From an uncultured Collinsella sp. (lineage in GTDB: Bacteria > Actinomycetota > Coriobacteriia > Coriobacteriales > Coriobacteriaceae): a DNA stretch of 5,094 nt. A program made the translations under genes and the position numbers. Location of the stretch: positions 1 through 5,094 of the forward strand of contig CABSNA010000105.1 of NCBI GenBank assembly GCA_902478865.1. The letters run 5' to 3'. The notes under the pieces are model-generated. The model was not told the DNA's origin, ran no database searches, and saw only the letters and a list, made by a program, of their open reading frames with translations. Numbering within the stretch: position 1 is the first letter of the stretch; each line of letters begins with the position of its first letter. Shown one piece after another: positions 1 to 5,094 of this stretch.

Positions 1-1
1 G

Positions 2-34
2 CGAGGGAGGCCGGACGTGGCCTTCCTCGTTTTT
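2..34 (+). terminator. Rho-independent terminator for a plus-strand gene left of the window
   Basis: An 11-bp stem pairs 2-12 with 19-29 (one G-T wobble at 7/24, otherwise perfect) around the 6-base loop 13-18. Five T residues follow at 30-34. This is the classic intrinsic terminator layout in the plus direction, so the gene it serves must lie left of the window. It could also shield the IS remnant that follows from read-through transcription, a role described for a terminator-like hairpin at the IS200 left end. Which role applies cannot be decided here. Confidence 0.8.
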
Positions 35-81
35 ATTCATGGACTTTAGTCCGTGCCGCGCGGCACGCGCGGCATAGAAAG

Positions 82-100
82 CCACCCGCTCAGCGGGTGG
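82..100 (+). repeat. Subterminal hairpin of the IS200-like left end
   Basis: CCACCCGC (82-89) pairs perfectly with GCGGGTGG (93-100) across a TCA loop. It lies about 85 bases upstream of the tnpA start, as expected for the hairpin that IS200/IS605 TnpA binds as single-stranded DNA. Two further perfect palindromes sit just left of it, at 41-52 and 53-66. No T-tract follows, so it is not an intrinsic terminator. The role is inferred from position and from the transposase fragment that follows. Confidence 0.6.
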
Positions 101-126
101 AGGCCAATTTCCGCTACGCGACAAAA

Positions 127-177
127 ACCTTCCCCCTAGCATGAGGATTGTTCAGGTCATCATACTAGGGGGAAGGT
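127..177 (+). promoter_or_regulatory. 13-bp inverted repeat that can sequester the tnpA ribosome binding site
   Basis: Positions 127-139 and 165-177 are a perfect 13-bp inverted repeat. About five more pairs (140-144 with 160-164, including one wobble) can extend it around a loop of about 15 bases. The 3' arm contains the G-rich Shine-Dalgarno region, and AGGTGAT at 174-180 lies four bases before GTG 185. In RNA the stem would hide this ribosome binding site. IS200 is known to limit its transposase by this kind of 5'-UTR structure, so this looks like a retained control element. Read on the minus strand, the same stem is followed by five T residues (complement of 123-127) and could act as a terminator. 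Confidence 0.68.
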
Positions 178-184
178 GATTGCT

Positions 185-241
185 GTGGCCCAGAAAGCCA
201 ACAGCCTCGCGCACACGAAATGGCTGTGCAAGTACCGCATC
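185..241 (+). pseudogene. tnpA: IS200/IS605-family transposase TnpA, N-terminal fragment
   Basis: Reading from GTG 185 gives MAQKANSLAHTKWLCKYRI (GTG read as start Met). This is the very conserved start of IS200/IS605 Y1 tyrosine transposases, which normally continues into a VFTPKYRRK-type segment. Here the match stops after about 19 residues, and the following codons are unrelated. The HUH motif and the catalytic tyrosine are both absent, so this is a dead remnant. The frame stays open to 673, but only as meaningless sequence that crosses the terminator and the 3' end of the convergent kinase gene. The start is supported by AGGTGAT at 174-180, which lies within the inverted repeat described for 127-177. 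An in-frame GTG at 176 overlaps that Shine-Dalgarno and is less likely. Confidence 0.85.
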
Positions 242-462
242 GCACCGAGGCCAAGCTCATCGCCGCCATCGTCGAGAAGCACCCCGAGGTGCGCTTTGCC
301 GCGAGCCGCACCTCGGCCCACGCCGACCTCTACGACCGCATGGAGCAGGCCCTGTGCGAGCGCGTGGCCAACGCGGTGGATGTCGTCCGCTCCGACATCA
401 GCCCCGCGCTTCTTGTCCACACCGGTCCAAACCTCGTGGGTGTGGCGGTCCAGGGACTCTAG
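241..462 (+). pseudogene. Probable DegV-family protein, C-terminal fragment
   Basis: In the frame ending at TAG 460-462, about 73 residues resemble the last part of DegV-family (fatty-acid-binding, PF02645) proteins. The segment has an amphipathic helix region with many Ala and Arg residues, then an ISPALLVHTGPNLVGVAV tail. That tail matches the family's closing pattern of a conserved His-x-Gly-Pro followed by a small hydrophobic strand. DegV proteins are usually around 280 residues, so roughly three quarters is missing. The frame runs left into the tnpA fragment in a different register and hits a stop at 166-168. An ATG at 220 could start an 80-residue chimera, but no Shine-Dalgarno precedes it. 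I read this as the stump of a degV-like gene removed by an IS-associated deletion. The family call rests on the C-terminal motif and is moderate. Confidence 0.58.
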
Positions 463-496
463 TGGAGGCGGGGCGTCCTGCCCCAAAAACAAATGC

Positions 497-546
497 AAAA
501 GACGAGCACTTCTTGCCGCTCAATTGGCAAGAAGCGCTCGTCTTTT
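497..546. terminator. Bidirectional rho-independent terminator between convergent genes
   Basis: The arms 497-507 and 536-546 pair over 11 bp, and 509-517 and 526-534 pair over 9 bp. One A-C mismatch (508/535) separates them, and the loop is 518-525. The outer pairs are A-T, giving a TTTT run (543-546) on the plus strand and TTTT (complement of 497-500) on the minus strand. Further minus-strand T residues lie at the complement of 485-489. It closes the kinase-ended PTS operon from the right and the degV-like remnant from the left. Confidence 0.92.
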
Positions 547-578
547 CTTAACGCGTTGTATGGCGGAGAGAGCGCAAG

Positions 579-1463
579 TTACGCGAGCGCCCTTCTTGCC
601 AGCTCGGCCGCGCCGAGGATTCCTTGGTCGCCGCCGCAGCCCGGGGCGCAGATGTAGCTCTCCATGTCCTTAAGCTCGGCGGTCTGGATGTAGCCACCCA
701 GATATTCGAGGGTCTTCTTGCGGACGATGCCGTAGAGCTGCTCCTGGTGCATCACGCCGCCGCCGAGGACGATGCGGCGAGGCGAGTACATGAGCACGAG
801 GTTCGCGCACATCTGCCCCAGATAATCCCCCTCGAGCGCCCACACCTCATCGTTGTCCGCGAGCTCGGCCGCGGGCTTTCCCCAGCGCGCGGCGATGGCG
901 GGGCCGGAGGCGAGGCCCTCGAGACAGCTCGCGTGGCTCGGGCAGACGCAGCGTCCCTCCTCGGTGGGACGGGTCCTTACCAGCATGTGACCGGCCTCGG
1001 GGTGCAGCATGCCGTGAAGGAGTCTGCCCGCGCACATGACGCCCGCGCCCACGCCGGTGCCGATGGTCACGTAGACGGCGTCCTCGAGCCCCTTGCAGCA
1101 GCCGAAGACCACTTCGCCGAGGCAGGCAACGTTCACGTCCGTGTCGTAGGCCACCGGAATCCCGAGGGCGTCGGCGAACGCGGCGCGAAGACCATGGCCT
1201 CGCCACGCGAGCTTGGGCGTCTGGAGGATGGAGCCGTAGCGCTCGTCGTTGGGGTCGACGCAGGTCGGGCCGAAGGCGCCGATGCCCAACGCGTCCACAT
1301 CGCGGGCGGTGAACCACTCGATCATCTGCGGGACGGTCTTGGCGGGCGTAAGCGTCGGGGTCTCCATACGGTCGAGGACCTCGCCGTCGCCGGACACCAC
1401 GGCACAGACCATCTTGGTCCCGCCGGCTTCGAGGGCGCCGAGCCTCATTTGCTTTTCGCTCAT
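579..1463 (-). CDS. ROK-family sugar kinase, fructokinase-like (ScrK/GmuE group)
   Basis: This 294-residue protein is a full-length ROK kinase that phosphorylates a free hexose with ATP in the cytoplasm. Visible motifs are the phosphate-binding loop LEAGGTK (11-17) and the TDVN segment (108-111) with the likely catalytic base Asp109. IGTGVGAG (134-141), HPEAGH (154-159, sugar-contacting Glu156) and GGGVM (234-238) follow. A zinc site is suggested by His159 with Cys174, His177 and Cys180 in the CPSHASC stretch. The EAGGTK start and CPxHxxCLEGLASGPA block are typical of the fructokinase group (EC 2.7.1.4) rather than of glucokinases or NagK, but mannose or other hexoses remain possible. The start at 1463 is supported by AAGGAGG (1469-1475), five bases upstream. 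It is the last gene of the operon, 79 bp after the GH172 gene and followed by a terminator. Confidence 0.92.
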   Translation of the reverse strand: MSEKQMRLGALEAGGTKMVCAVVSGDGEVLDRMETPTLTPAKTVPQMIEWFTARDVDALGIGAFGPTCVDPNDERYGSILQTPKLAWRGHGLRAAFADALGIPVAYDTDVNVACLGEVVFGCCKGLEDAVYVTIGTGVGAGVMCAGRLLHGMLHPEAGHMLVRTRPTEEGRCVCPSHASCLEGLASGPAIAARWGKPAAELADNDEVWALEGDYLGQMCANLVLMYSPRRIVLGGGVMHQEQLYGIVRKKTLEYLGGYIQTAELKDMESYICAPGCGGDQGILGAAELARRALA

Positions 1464-1480
1464 GTGATCCTCCTTACAAA

Positions 1481-1515
1481 GGGACGCCCGCAGTCATGGT
1501 CAACCGCGGGCGCCC
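1481..1515 (-). promoter_or_regulatory. Intercistronic hairpin between glycosidase and kinase genes
   Basis: CGCCCGC (1485-1491) pairs with GCGGGCG (1506-1512), with extra pairing outside the core after a mismatch. The loop is about 14 bases. It lies in the operon's largest gap (79 bp), just upstream of the kinase Shine-Dalgarno. On the minus strand only three T residues follow soon after, so it is not a convincing full terminator. A partial attenuator or an mRNA-stability stem that adjusts kinase expression is plausible but inferred. Confidence 0.45.
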
Positions 1516-1542
1516 ATAACGTTGGCTTGTTTCGAGGCGACC

Positions 1543-2667
1543 CTACCTGGGCACGCGGTCCTGCCTTGCGGCAAACGGGGCGAGCACGGCGTGCGGCTCG
1601 CTTTGGTACCAGTAGGCGACGGTGGAGATGTCGTCCTCGCGCTCGTAGAGCTTGATGTCGTCGTTGCCGAGGTCCTGGAACGTCACGCGCAGGTCCTCCT
1701 TGAACGAGATCGGGTCGGGAAGGTGCCACCTGTAGAGGCCGTGCCTGGGCAGCGCGTCGTCGTTGGTCGCGAGCATCGGGTTCGGGTTCGGCTTGCCCGC
1801 GCTGAAGCGGTCGCGCGTGGCGTCGCGCGTCGAGCGGTACGGGTAGCCGGCGAACAGCGTGTTGAAGCACTGCGCCTCGGGCAGCGCGTGGGGCGGCCTG
1901 TCGAGGAAGGCCCAGGCACCGCCGAAGTAGTCCTCGGCTCCCGTCGAGGTGACCGTGGGGAACTCCTCGTCGCCGTCGAGGAAGAACTTCATCTCGCCCT
2001 CGCCCCACCAATAGCGCTCCAGGGCGCACAGGGCCATGTAGGTGCCGACGTAGTAGCCCTTGCCGCGCACGCCGTCGAGCACGGTGTAGTCGACGCCCCT
2101 GCGGGTGCTGCGCTCGCGGTTAAAGCGGGCGTGGAAGTACATGGCGTCGTCCGGCACGTCGGTGAGCGCGTAGTTGAACGTGTAGAAGATGTACTTAATG
2201 AACCCGGGGTGCTCGCTCGTAAGCGTGACCTTGGCGTGCTTCCTGAAGGGCATCTCGAAGTAGCAGTTCATGCCGCCCGTCGGGTTCACGCAGATGGGCA
2301 TCGAGTTGACGATGGCGCGCTCACCGAAGCCGTTGCAGAAGAAGTCGCCGACAGGGCACTCGACCGAGGGGGTCTCCTCGTCGTCCCAGTAGAAGCGCAG
2401 CACGAGGTCACGCATGACGAAGCTGCCGGCGGCGGTCTTGTCGGGGACGGTCATCCAGATGTGGCGGATGATGCCGGGGCCCTCGATGTCCGCGAGCGTG
2501 ATGGTCTCGCCGGACTCAAGGGGCACGCAGCACGAGCCCTTGCGGCCGACGCCGAGGTGGCTGGCCGACATGGCGGCGCGGCCCTTCTCGCCCGTGATGT
2601 TCTCGGGGGTGATGGCGCGGCTTTCCTCACCGCCGTGCATCCACACGTCCTTAAGGAACTCTCTCAT
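1543..2667 (-). CDS. GH172 (DUF2961) glycoside hydrolase, putative alpha-D-fructofuranosidase/arabinofuranosidase
   Basis: This 374-residue protein belongs to the DUF2961 family, now glycoside hydrolase family 172. Characterised members are an alpha-D-fructofuranosidase/difructose dianhydride I synthase from Bifidobacterium and exo-alpha-D-arabinofuranosidases acting on D-arabinan. Family hallmarks are IEGPGIIRHIWMT (61-73), an aromatic-acidic strand WWGEGEMKFFLDGD (220-233), and TGAEDYFGGAW (242-252). Glu223 or Glu225 and Glu245 are the candidates for the paired catalytic glutamates. The N-terminus is hydrophilic with no signal peptide or membrane segment, so the enzyme should be cytoplasmic and act on imported sugar. 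The start at 2667 has a strong AGGAGG (2674-2679) six bases upstream, directly abutting the stop of the EIIA gene, which suggests translational coupling. The adjacent fructokinase-like gene favours a fructose-containing substrate, but arabinofuranosidase activity cannot be excluded. Confidence 0.88.
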   Translation of the reverse strand: MREFLKDVWMHGGEESRAITPENITGEKGRAAMSASHLGVGRKGSCCVPLESGETITLADIEGPGIIRHIWMTVPDKTAAGSFVMRDLVLRFYWDDEETPSVECPVGDFFCNGFGERAIVNSMPICVNPTGGMNCYFEMPFRKHAKVTLTSEHPGFIKYIFYTFNYALTDVPDDAMYFHARFNRERSTRRGVDYTVLDGVRGKGYYVGTYMALCALERYWWGEGEMKFFLDGDEEFPTVTSTGAEDYFGGAWAFLDRPPHALPEAQCFNTLFAGYPYRSTRDATRDRFSAGKPNPNPMLATNDDALPRHGLYRWHLPDPISFKEDLRVTFQDLGNDDIKLYEREDDISTVAYWYQSEPHAVLAPFAARQDRVPR

Positions 2668-2679
2668 CGTCGACCTCCT

Positions 2680-3078
2680 CTATTCGTCGTCGTCGCACTC
2701 GGCGGAACTGGCACCGTTCACGTAGATGATCTGCTGGCGCGCCTCGTTGACGAGGGCGTCGAAGTCGAGTTTCTCGTCGGGGCGCGCGAGCGCGACCGTC
2801 ATGGCGAGCGGGAGGTTGACACCCGCGATCACGTGGATCCGGTCGGAGGCGAAGCGGGAGAAGCGCTGGTTCACGCTGCCGCCGAGCGCGTCGGTGAGGA
2901 CGACGACCTCGTCAGTGCCCGAAAGCGCCGCCTCGACCGCCGCGTCGAGCCCCTCGCCGTTGTCGTTCACGTAGGCGCACACGGCGTTGACGGCGTCGCC
3001 CTTACCCGTAAGGAACTCGAGGGTGTCCTTGAAGCCCTGGGCGAGAAGGGAATGGCTCGCCACAACTATCTTTCTCAT
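2680..3078 (-). CDS. PTS mannose-family EIIA component
   Basis: This 132-residue protein matches the EIIA-man domain (PF03610), the cytoplasmic carrier that takes phosphate from HPr and passes it to EIIB. The N-terminal IVVASHSLLAQG places the expected phospho-histidine at His9; the family usually has Gly after this His, and here it is Ser. LTDALGGSVNQ (61-71) corresponds to the conserved D-x-x-GGSP-type loop, and GVNLPLAM (86-93) to the family's GxNLP motif. Length is normal for a stand-alone EIIA. The C-terminus ends in an acidic CDDDE tail. The gene follows EIID by 26 bp with only a weak Shine-Dalgarno (GGTGA or AAGAG within 3079-3104), so it may be translated less than its neighbours. It lies 12 bp before the GH172 gene. 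Confidence 0.93.
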   Translation of the reverse strand: MRKIVVASHSLLAQGFKDTLEFLTGKGDAVNAVCAYVNDNGEGLDAAVEAALSGTDEVVVLTDALGGSVNQRFSRFASDRIHVIAGVNLPLAMTVALARPDEKLDFDALVNEARQQIIYVNGASSAECDDDE

Positions 3079-3104
3079 TGATTCACCAATCTCTTGGGTC
3101 GAAG

Positions 3105-3938
3105 CTAGGCGAGGATGCCGGCGGCGGAGGCGACCATCGCGAGGACGATCACCACGAGGATGAGGGCCGTCATGCTCGCGTTCTTCTTGGTAAGAAGGTA
3201 ATACGCGCTTCCCGTGATGGCGGCGGGGATCATGGCAGGCAGGATCTTGTCGAGCAGCGGCTGAATCTCCATCGCGACGTCGCCGAAGCTGAAGCTAATC
3301 GGGCAGGTGACGCCGATGACCGAGGCGATGAGGCAGCCGACCACGGTGAGGCCGAGCACGGAGGCGGCGGCAGTGAGGTTGGGAAGCTTCTCGCTGAAGT
3401 CGGTGACGAGCTTCACGCCCTGCTTGTAGCCGAACTCGAGGGCGTGCATGCGGACCCAGAAGATGGCCAGGATGAGCGCGAACCAGATGCCGGCTCCCAC
3501 GGGGTTGCCCTCGATGGCCATGTAAGCGGCGATGGAGCCCATGATGGTCGGGATCATGGTCATGAGCAGGGAGTCGCCGACGCCGGCGAGCGGTCCCATG
3601 GTGCCGATCTTCAGGTCTTGGACGGCGTCCGCCGCCGCTAGGCCGTCGCGCTCCTCCATGGCCACGCAGGCGCCAAGGATGATGGCGGCGAGCCAAGGCT
3701 GGGTGTTGTAGTAGCGGAAGTGGTTGTTGAGCGCTTGCTTATAGTCCTCGTCGTTCGTGTAGATCTTCCTCAGGACCGGCGAGAGGGCGTAGGCGACTGA
3801 GGCACCCTGCTGGGTCTGGTAGTTGAAGGTGCACACGCTCATGAGCCAGCGCCAGTTCGCGTTGCGCAGGTCCTTCTTGGTGACCTTGTAGCCGGAGGGC
3901 TTGCCCTCGGCGACGGCGGTGATGTTCTCGTTTTCCAT
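3105..3938 (-). CDS. PTS mannose/fructose/sorbose-family EIID component
   Basis: This 277-residue membrane protein is the IID subunit (PF03613) that forms the sugar channel with IIC. Typical features appear in order. A cytosolic N-terminal part holds NYQTQQGASVAYALSP (39-54), the counterpart of the family's N-Y-E-R-x-Q-x-x-G block. HFRYYNTQPW (73-82) matches the H-x-x-F-F-N-T-x-P motif, and IGTMGPLAGVGDSL (111-124) matches the K-x-x-x-M-G-P-x-A-G-x-G-D-S signature. Hydrophobic segments lie near 127-142, 147-163, 190-211 and 231-249, with a C-terminal anchor at 255-276. The length is standard. The start at 3938 is 2 bp from the EIIC stop, and its GGAGAGG Shine-Dalgarno lies inside the end of the EIIC gene, so the two are probably translationally coupled. 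Substrate specificity cannot be read from the sequence alone. Confidence 0.95.
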   Translation of the reverse strand: MENENITAVAEGKPSGYKVTKKDLRNANWRWLMSVCTFNYQTQQGASVAYALSPVLRKIYTNDEDYKQALNNHFRYYNTQPWLAAIILGACVAMEERDGLAAADAVQDLKIGTMGPLAGVGDSLLMTMIPTIMGSIAAYMAIEGNPVGAGIWFALILAIFWVRMHALEFGYKQGVKLVTDFSEKLPNLTAAASVLGLTVVGCLIASVIGVTCPISFSFGDVAMEIQPLLDKILPAMIPAAITGSAYYLLTKKNASMTALILVVIVLAMVASAAGILA

Positions 3939-3940
3939 GG

Positions 3941-4726
3941 TTACTCATCCTCTCCGATGAAGGCGTCTGCGGAAGCGTGGGCGGCGAGCTCGGTGTCCCT
4001 CTCGGCACGCTGGTAGAACGCAATCGCGAGGGCAACGCCGACGATGGCGGCGCCGATGATGGGCACGTTCAGGAAGGCCGAGAGGAAGAAGCCGGCGAGC
4101 AGGTACTGGAAGTACTTGGCGGTTGGCATGTAGCGGAGCAGCATGGCGATACCGACGGCCGGGAGCATCTTGCCGGCGAGGGTGAGGCCGGAGAGGAACC
4201 ACTGGGGCATGACCTCGAGGAGCCAGTTGACGGCGGGCTGGCCGAGCGTCACGGAGACAAAGACGGGCAGGGCGGCGCACAGGCCGAAGAGCGCGGGGCA
4301 GACCCACAGGATGGCGTTCATCTGATTGAACTTACCCTCGTTGCAGAACTTCTGGGACTTCTCGACGACAAAGCCGTTGAGGATCTTGGCGACGACGTCG
4401 AGCTGGATGCCGAGCATGCCGACCGGCAGGCCGATGGCGAGGCCCGTGTCGGAGCCCAGGGTCACGCCGTAGGCGGTGGCGATGATGGCCATCGTGCCGT
4501 AGTCGGGAATGGAGGAGCCGCCGAAGCCCGCGACGCCGAGCTGCATGAGCTGAATGGTGCCGCCGATGACAAGGCCGGTCTTCCAGTCGCCCATGACGAC
4601 TCCGGTGATGAGGCCCCAGAAAACGGCGTAATTGACGAAGATCATCGGGATGCCGTAGTAGTCCACGTGCTTGATGAAGGCCAGCAGGGTCAAAAGGACG
4701 ACCTGCAGGATAGTGAAGTTGACCAT
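3941..4726 (-). CDS. PTS mannose/sorbose-family EIIC component
   Basis: This 261-residue integral membrane protein is the IIC subunit (PF03609), which with IID binds and translocates the sugar. It shows the signature GDWKTGLVIGGTIQLMQLG (46-64) followed by GFGGSSIPDYGTMA (67-80). Several hydrophobic segments follow, at roughly 84-112, 137-160, 176-198 and 205-237, and the C-terminal tail is charged. Length is typical for the family. The start ATG 4724-4726 is preceded by AAGGGGGAAAT, giving a good Shine-Dalgarno that overlaps the stop of the EIIB gene region (9-bp gap). The order EIIB-EIIC-EIID-EIIA matches one of the common arrangements of mannose-family operons. Confidence 0.95.
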   Translation of the reverse strand: MVNFTILQVVLLTLLAFIKHVDYYGIPMIFVNYAVFWGLITGVVMGDWKTGLVIGGTIQLMQLGVAGFGGSSIPDYGTMAIIATAYGVTLGSDTGLAIGLPVGMLGIQLDVVAKILNGFVVEKSQKFCNEGKFNQMNAILWVCPALFGLCAALPVFVSVTLGQPAVNWLLEVMPQWFLSGLTLAGKMLPAVGIAMLLRYMPTAKYFQYLLAGFFLSAFLNVPIIGAAIVGVALAIAFYQRAERDTELAAHASADAFIGEDE

Positions 4727-4735
4727 ATTTCCCCC

Positions 4736-5094
4736 TTAGATGAGGTCTGCGACGGAGACGGGCTTGTCGGCGGGCACGAACTGGGCCGTCACCTTGACGC
4801 CACGGGCGATGAGCGCCTTGTAGCTCTGGACGTTCTCGGCGGAGGCGTAGGCGCGCTGGGTGAGCTGGATGCCGTCCTCCTTGACGAGCGAGCCGCCGAC
4901 GACCAGCGACGGGAGCTCGACGCCCGACTCGACCAGGCGAAGCATCGTCTCGGGCTCCTTGGCGATGACGAAGACCTTCTCGCGGTCGTACTTGCCCGCG
5001 GCGAAGTTCTTGAGCGCGGTCTGCTCTGAGATGATCGAAACGGCCATGCCCGCGGGGCGCGCCATCCTCATGGTGGACTTCAGGACCTCGTCGC
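4736..5094 (-). CDS. PTS mannose/fructose/sorbose-family EIIB component, 5' end outside window
   Basis: The reading frame stays open to the right edge, so this is the C-terminal 118 residues or so of EIIB (PF03830), a cytoplasmic protein that transfers phosphate from EIIA to the sugar. The internal ATG at 5069-5071 is not the start: the codons before it encode DEVLKST, and the joined stretch matches the conserved central D-E-x-x-K-x-x-M-x-M-A-x-P-A-G region of the family. The C-terminal part (NVQSYKALIARGVKVTAQFVP) is also typical. EIIB proteins run about 160 residues, so roughly 40 residues are missing. These include the early H-G-Q-V-type loop with the phosphorylated histidine, which must be checked in the flanking sequence. 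It is the first of the six operon genes visible here. Confidence 0.93.
   Translation of the reverse strand, partial: DEVLKSTMRMARPAGMAVSIISEQTALKNFAAGKYDREKVFVIAKEPETMLRLVESGVELPSLVVGGSLVKEDGIQLTQRAYASAENVQSYKALIARGVKVTAQFVPADKPVSVADLI

Larger units (their letters stand above)
41..241 (+). mobile_element. IS200/IS605-family insertion sequence remnant, left end only
   Basis: This stretch has the architecture expected at the left end of an IS200-type element. It begins with clustered short palindromes (41-52, 53-66), then a perfect 8-bp hairpin with a 3-base loop (82-89/93-100). A long inverted repeat just upstream of the gene (127-139/165-177) comes next, then the start of a Y1 transposase at 185. 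IS200/IS605 elements lack terminal inverted repeats and use subterminal DNA hairpins as TnpA recognition sites; the 82-100 hairpin is the best candidate. The element breaks near 241, where TnpA homology ends, so the catalytic half and the right end are missing and it cannot move by itself. The exact left tip is not determined; 41 is a working boundary. Confidence 0.72.

Noticed and set aside
41..66. Adjacent palindromes considered as an omega RNA/TnpB right end or a CRISPR-like repeat
   Set aside because: No tnpB coding sequence is visible, and there is no repeated unit with spacers. They are better treated as part of the IS200-like left end.
470..484. Small GGGGC/GCCCC hairpin after the degV-like stop
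   Set aside because: Only five base pairs, followed by a short A run on the plus strand and no T-tract. It is not needed given the strong terminator at 497-546.
160..498. Minus-strand 112-codon open frame opposite the IS/degV junction
   Set aside because: It is the mirror of the plus-strand coding remnants. It begins inside the terminator region and has no Shine-Dalgarno or family match.
624..1655. Plus-strand open frame of 343 codons opposite the ROK kinase
   Set aside because: It is an antisense shadow that runs past the kinase start and the intergenic hairpin with no family resemblance.
2684..2696. Short CGT/CGA trinucleotide run
   Set aside because: It simply encodes the acidic Asp tail of EIIA and is too short to be a meaningful repeat.
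1522..3081. Plus-strand open frame of 519 codons opposite the GH172 and EIIA genes
   Set aside because: It is an antisense shadow in GC-rich coding DNA, with Val/Ala/Gly/His/Arg-rich low-information protein and no recognisable domain. The opposite strand carries two clear families with good ribosome binding sites.
3977..5029. Plus-strand open frame of 350 codons opposite EIIC and EIIB
   Set aside because: It is rich in Asp, Gly, Glu and His, as expected from reading hydrophobic membrane-protein codons in antisense. It has no domain and no ribosome binding site, and it spans two real genes.

Overview
The window is GC-rich and almost fully coding. Most of it (579 to the right edge) is one minus-strand operon for taking up and breaking down a sugar. 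The first ~550 bases hold insertion-sequence and gene debris plus terminators. The GC content, the style of the mannose-family phosphotransferase system (PTS), and an IS200-type transposase start fit a gut actinobacterium of the Coriobacteriia (Collinsella/Olsenella-like). That placement is inference; no marker gene is present.

Left region (1-550). A plus-strand intrinsic terminator (2-34) is followed by a cluster of small palindromes and hairpins (41-100). Next comes a 13-bp perfect inverted repeat (127-139/165-177), then the first ~19 codons of an IS200/IS605-family TnpA (from GTG 185). TnpA homology stops near 240. From there a different reading frame carries about 73 residues resembling the C-terminal end of a DegV-family fatty-acid-binding protein, ending at 462. 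This is a junction between a broken IS left end and a broken degV-like gene. A strong bidirectional terminator (497-546) separates it from the convergent operon.

Operon (minus strand, read right to left). The order is PTS EIIB (cut by the right edge), EIIC, EIID, EIIA, a GH172/DUF2961 glycosidase, and a ROK-family fructokinase-like sugar kinase. Gaps are 9, 2, 26, 12 and 79 bp, and most starts have good Shine-Dalgarno sequences. The promoter and any regulator lie beyond the right edge.

How the genes may work together. The four PTS proteins would import and phosphorylate a sugar. The cytoplasmic GH172 enzyme would cleave an alpha-furanosidic bond, and the ROK kinase would phosphorylate the free hexose released. 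Characterised GH172 members act on alpha-D-fructofuranosides/difructose dianhydride I or on alpha-D-arabinofuranosides. The fructokinase-like neighbour favours fructose. A PTS route for alpha-fructofuranosides (difructose anhydrides, inulobiose-like sugars, caramel-type products) is the most interesting hypothesis here and is not proven by the sequence.
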